Shown here piece by piece: positions 6,092 through 8,482 of a DNA stretch of 8,482 nt. The notes under the pieces are model-generated. The model worked only from the letters and a program-made list of their open reading frames with translations. It searched no databases and was not told the origin of the DNA. The position numbers were made by a program, and so were the translations under genes. Every line of letters begins with the position of its first letter. Within the stretch, counting starts at the first letter, position 1. This DNA is from Palsa-504 sp050698755 (GTDB taxonomy: Bacteria; Actinomycetota; Actinomycetes; Streptosporangiales; Streptosporangiaceae): assembly GCA_050698755.1 (NCBI GenBank), contig JBOHCK010000268.1, positions 1 to 8,482 of the forward strand, in the 5' to 3' direction.

Positions 6092-8482
6092 ATGAGTAGT
6101 TGGGACGCCCCCACGGGTAACTGGGACCGGCGTCCGGACCCGGACGGGTCCGGCGACTCAGACGATCAGGACTTCCAGTCAGGCCAGTCGACCGGCGGCT
6201 ACCGGGCCATGCGGTCCGGCGAGGGAGTTCTTCGTGCGGGGCGAAGAGGCCTTCCGGGTTACGACCAGGCGCAGGCCTACGAGCAGGGGACCGCCTACGG
6301 CCAGGGCCAGGACTACAGTCAGGGCCAGGCCTACGAGCAGGGGACCGCCTACGGCCAGGGCCAGGACTACAGTCAGGGCCAGGCCTACGAGCAGGGGACC
6401 GCCTACGGCCAGGGCCAGGACTACAGTCAGGGCCAGGACTACGGTCAGGGCTCGGCCTACGGCTCGGGCCCGGCTTACGGCCAGGGGTCGGACTTCAGTC
6501 AGGGATCGTCGTACGGGCCAGGACCGGATTACGGCCAGGGCTCGTCGTACCGGCAGGCTCCCGCTTACGGTCAGGGTCCCGACTACGGGTCGCCTTCCGA
6601 CTACGCGCCGGATTCGGGTTACGGTCAGAGGTCATCGCCCGGCCAGGGGCCGGACTACGGCCAAGGTTCCGACTACCAGCGGGGTTCGGATTACGGCCAG
6701 TCCTCCGGCGACGGGTCGCCTGCCGGCTACGGATCGCCTTCGGAGTACGACCAGCGGGGGTACAGCCAGCCCGGATACGGGTCGGCGCCCGCTCCCGGGC
6801 AGGTCGTGCGCTACGGGCGAGGTCTCGGCGACGAGCCGGGGTACGGCTCGGGTTCGCCGAGCCAGGCGGGCACCGGTCCGCTGCCCGCCCAGCCGCTGCC
6901 CGCCCAGCCGCCGTCCGTGCCCAGGCGCGCCATTGGCCCCGGTGACGATAGCTCGACGGGAAGCCGGCAGTCCTGGGCCGGCGTCGACGACCAGGACAGC
7001 TCGCGCACGCAGGTCTTCGGTCAGCGAGATTACGGCGACTCGAGCTACCGGCAGCAGCCCGGCGCGAGCCAGGACTACGGTCAGGGCAGCTATGGCCAGG
7101 ACAACTACGGCCAGGGCAGCTATAACCAGGACAACCCCAGCCAGGGCAGCTACAGCCAGGGTGGCTACGGCCAGGACGTCGGCCAGCACGACTACAGCCA
7201 GCCAGGCTACGGCTCGAAAGGCTCCAGCCAGCCGGGCTACGGCCAGGACCAGGACAGGTACGGCCAGGAGAGGTACAGCCAGCAGGACTACGGCCAGCCC
7301 GGCTGGGGCTCACGCGGGAGTTCTGCCGAGCCGGATCAGCCTTACCGGGCGCCGGGGTATCAGGCCAACGCGTTCTCGCCGCCGGATTTCGCGCCCCCTG
7401 GGGGTTCCTCGGGCTTCGGCGAGCCTGACCGCTCCTACCAGGGGAACCCCCTGTCGGGTTACCAACCAGAGGCGTACCCGCAGCAGGGCTTGGAGTCGTC
7501 GGGCTCCCTGCCGAACGGGTTCAGCCCAGGCTCCTACACGCAGGACGCCTACGGCCAGAACGGCACCCAAGGCTCGTACCCGCAGGACACTTACGGCCAG
7601 AATGGCACCCAGGGTACCCACGCGCCGGACGCTTATGGCCAAACCGACCCCGGCCCGTCCGGCTATGGCCAGTACGGCTCGAGCCAGGTCGGCTACAGCC
7701 AAGCCGGCTACAGCCAAGCCGGCCCCAGCCAAGCCGGCCCCAGCCAAGCCGGCCCCAGCCAAGCCGGCCCCAGCCAAGCCGGCCCCAGCCAGTACGGCTC
7801 GAACCAAGCCGGCTACAGCCAGGCCGGTTACGGCCAGAGCGGGTACGGCCAGAACGGCTACGCCCAGGACGCCTACACTCAGGACGGCTACCGCCAGGAC
7901 GCCTACGGCCGGGACGCGTACGCCCAGCCGAGCTTCGAACCGGCGACCAGCCCGGCCTACGACGACACCGGCCTCCCGCCGGAACGAGGCCGCCGGACGC
8001 GTTCCGGCCCGCCCCGCTCCGGCGGAGGCGGTCAGCGTCAGCCACGCCTGAGCGGCGTCAAGATGGTCCTCTACCTGGGCGCCTCCATCATAGGCGTGAT
8101 CGTGATCGTGCTGCTCGTCGTCCGCCTGAGCAAGAGCGGTTCGGATAGCACGACCGGCGGGCCGACCACGTCCCCCACCGCGAGCAGCCCCGCGGTCGCC
8201 CCGCCCTCCCACTTCACCCTCGTCCAGGCCCCCAAGGTGGACAACAAGTACCCACTGAACCTGGCCGCGACCAGGACGTCCACTTCGCTGAGCGCGACCG
8301 AAACGGCGGTCGCCAGGGCGCTGCACTCGTCCGGAGCGGGTCAGGTGACCAAGGACGTGCTGGCGATGTACGACCTGACGTCGGTCACGAGCCCGACGGA
8401 CAGCAGCTTCCAGGCCATCAGCTTCATCGGTTACCAGGGCACGTTCAACGAGAACGTGGTCATTCAGTTCGAGCAGACCCAG
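6092..8482 (+). CDS. Membrane protein with very long Tyr/Gly/Gln/Ser-rich low-complexity cytoplasmic region; 3' end outside window
   Basis: The frame is open from ATG 6092 to the last base (797 codons, no stop). It is the first ATG/GTG/TTG in the frame after a stop at 5966; GGGGA at 6076–6080 is a weak, distant ribosome binding site. Residues 1–56 (MSSWDAPTGNWDRRPDPDG...) are polar and acidic. Residues about 58–640 are made of Y-G-Q, Y-S-Q, D-Y-G-Q-G-S and S-Q-A-G-Y/P motifs with almost no hydrophobic core. An Arg-rich stretch (PERGRRTRSGPPRSGG) precedes one transmembrane helix, VLYLGASIIGVIVIVLLVV (about 659–677), so the N-terminus should be cytoplasmic. A Ser/Thr/Pro linker and the start of an extracytoplasmic domain (FTLVQAPKVDNKYPLNLAAT...) follow. 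Actinobacterial membrane proteins often carry short GYGQ/PGY-rich N-termini; this one is extraordinarily long. I do not recognise the extracellular domain, and no function can be assigned. Confidence 0.85.
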   Translation, partial: MSSWDAPTGNWDRRPDPDGSGDSDDQDFQSGQSTGGYRAMRSGEGVLRAGRRGLPGYDQAQAYEQGTAYGQGQDYSQGQAYEQGTAYGQGQDYSQGQAYEQGTAYGQGQDYSQGQDYGQGSAYGSGPAYGQGSDFSQGSSYGPGPDYGQGSSYRQAPAYGQGPDYGSPSDYAPDSGYGQRSSPGQGPDYGQGSDYQRGSDYGQSSGDGSPAGYGSPSEYDQRGYSQPGYGSAPAPGQVVRYGRGLGDEPGYGSGSPSQAGTGPLPAQPLPAQPPSVPRRAIGPGDDSSTGSRQSWAGVDDQDSSRTQVFGQRDYGDSSYRQQPGASQDYGQGSYGQDNYGQGSYNQDNPSQGSYSQGGYGQDVGQHDYSQPGYGSKGSSQPGYGQDQDRYGQERYSQQDYGQPGWGSRGSSAEPDQPYRAPGYQANAFSPPDFAPPGGSSGFGEPDRSYQGNPLSGYQPEAYPQQGLESSGSLPNGFSPGSYTQDAYGQNGTQGSYPQDTYGQNGTQGTHAPDAYGQTDPGPSGYGQYGSSQVGYSQAGYSQAGPSQAGPSQAGPSQAGPSQAGPSQYGSNQAGYSQAGYGQSGYGQNGYAQDAYTQDGYRQDAYGRDAYAQPSFEPATSPAYDDTGLPPERGRRTRSGPPRSGGGGQRQPRLSGVKMVLYLGASIIGVIVIVLLVVRLSKSGSDSTTGGPTTSPTASSPAVAPPSHFTLVQAPKVDNKYPLNLAATRTSTSLSATETAVARALHSSGAGQVTKDVLAMYDLTSVTSPTDSSFQAISFIGYQGTFNENVVIQFEQTQ
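6275..6436 (+). repeat. Three perfect tandem copies of a 54-bp unit
   Basis: Copies at 6275–6328, 6329–6382 and 6383–6436 are identical at every base. Each encodes AYEQGTAYGQGQDYSQGQ (residues 62–115 in total). Perfect identity, including third codon positions, indicates recent duplication or gene conversion. Part-copies (CAGGACTAC...) continue downstream in degenerate form. Confidence 0.95.
6890..6919 (+). repeat. Two copies of a 15-bp unit (LPAQP)
   Basis: ctgcccgcccagccg occurs twice in succession within the low-complexity gene, encoding LPAQPLPAQP. It is a Pro-rich island between two Tyr/Gln-rich blocks. Confidence 0.75.
7547..7630 (+). repeat. Two diverged 42-bp units
   Basis: Units start at 7547 and 7589 and encode AYGQNGTQGSYPQD and TYGQNGTQGTHAPD. 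Base differences between the copies show that this duplication is older than the 54-bp and 15-bp arrays in the same gene. Confidence 0.7.
7697..7786 (+). repeat. 15-bp tandem array encoding S-Q-A-G-Y/P, 6 units
   Basis: agccaagccgg recurs at 7697, 7712, 7727, 7742, 7757 and 7772. The first unit ends in ctac (SQAGY) and the following five, identical, in cccc (SQAGP). A diverged unit (SQVGY) precedes at 7682 and others follow after 7801. Use of CAA for Gln in every unit, where the rest of the gene mostly uses CAG, marks the array as amplified from one founder unit. It encodes residues about 536–565. Confidence 0.95.

Noticed and set aside
6234..8051. A 605-codon open frame rich in Thr/Arg/Ala on the + strand
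   Set aside because: It is a shifted frame of the low-complexity gene. It has no ribosome binding site or recognisable sequence, whereas the frame from 6092 has a sensible transmembrane helix and continues to the window end. Repeat units in multiples of three keep several frames open.
7310..8326. Long antisense open frame rich in Ala/Gly/Val opposite the repeats
   Set aside because: It mirrors the repeat structure of the sense gene, with no start signal or known domain; open antisense frames are expected in high-GC repeats.

Overview
The window looks like a chromosomal segment of a high-GC Gram-positive bacterium (Actinomycetota). The reasons are strong G/C at third codon positions, GTG starts with GGAG-type ribosome binding sites, and the gene order tig–clpP1–clpP2–clpX with two different ClpP subunits, which is an actinobacterial arrangement. 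I cannot name the genus from sequence alone. All the genes I call are on the + strand.

Layout. (1) Bases 1–944 hold the 3' part of a GlxA-type AraC regulator (DJ-1/PfpI-like domain plus AraC helix-turn-helix). Its reading frame carries a 21-bp tandem repeat directly in front of the nucleophile-elbow part of the domain. (2) 1009–1428 is a small four-helix membrane protein of the YvlD / 'phage holin 4' family, with a promoter so close that its mRNA may be leaderless. (3) 1505–5834 is a proteostasis block. It encodes trigger factor (ribosome-bound chaperone), ClpP1 and ClpP2 (the two subunits of the actinobacterial Clp peptidase, both with complete Ser-His-Asp triads) and ClpX (the AAA+ unfoldase that feeds them). 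A site matching the ClgR operator lies upstream of clpP1, overlapping a hairpin that could end the tig transcript. (4) 5835–6091 is non-coding, with a hairpin after clpX, a possible promoter with a small palindrome at its predicted start point, and a leader hairpin. (5) From 6092 to beyond the window end runs one long gene. It encodes a cytoplasmic Tyr/Gly/Gln/Ser low-complexity region of about 640 residues, one transmembrane helix (about 658–680) and the beginning of an extracytoplasmic domain.

Working together: trigger factor receives nascent chains, and ClpX unfolds tagged or misfolded proteins into the mixed ClpP1P2 chamber. ClgR is the known activator of this system in streptomycetes and corynebacteria. 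The flanking genes have no evident link to proteolysis. The most unusual object is the terminal gene: its S/G-Y-G/S-Q repeats resemble in style the prion-like regions of eukaryotic FUS/EWS proteins and contain perfect DNA tandem repeats, pointing to recent expansion. No mobile element, CRISPR array, tRNA or rRNA was seen.
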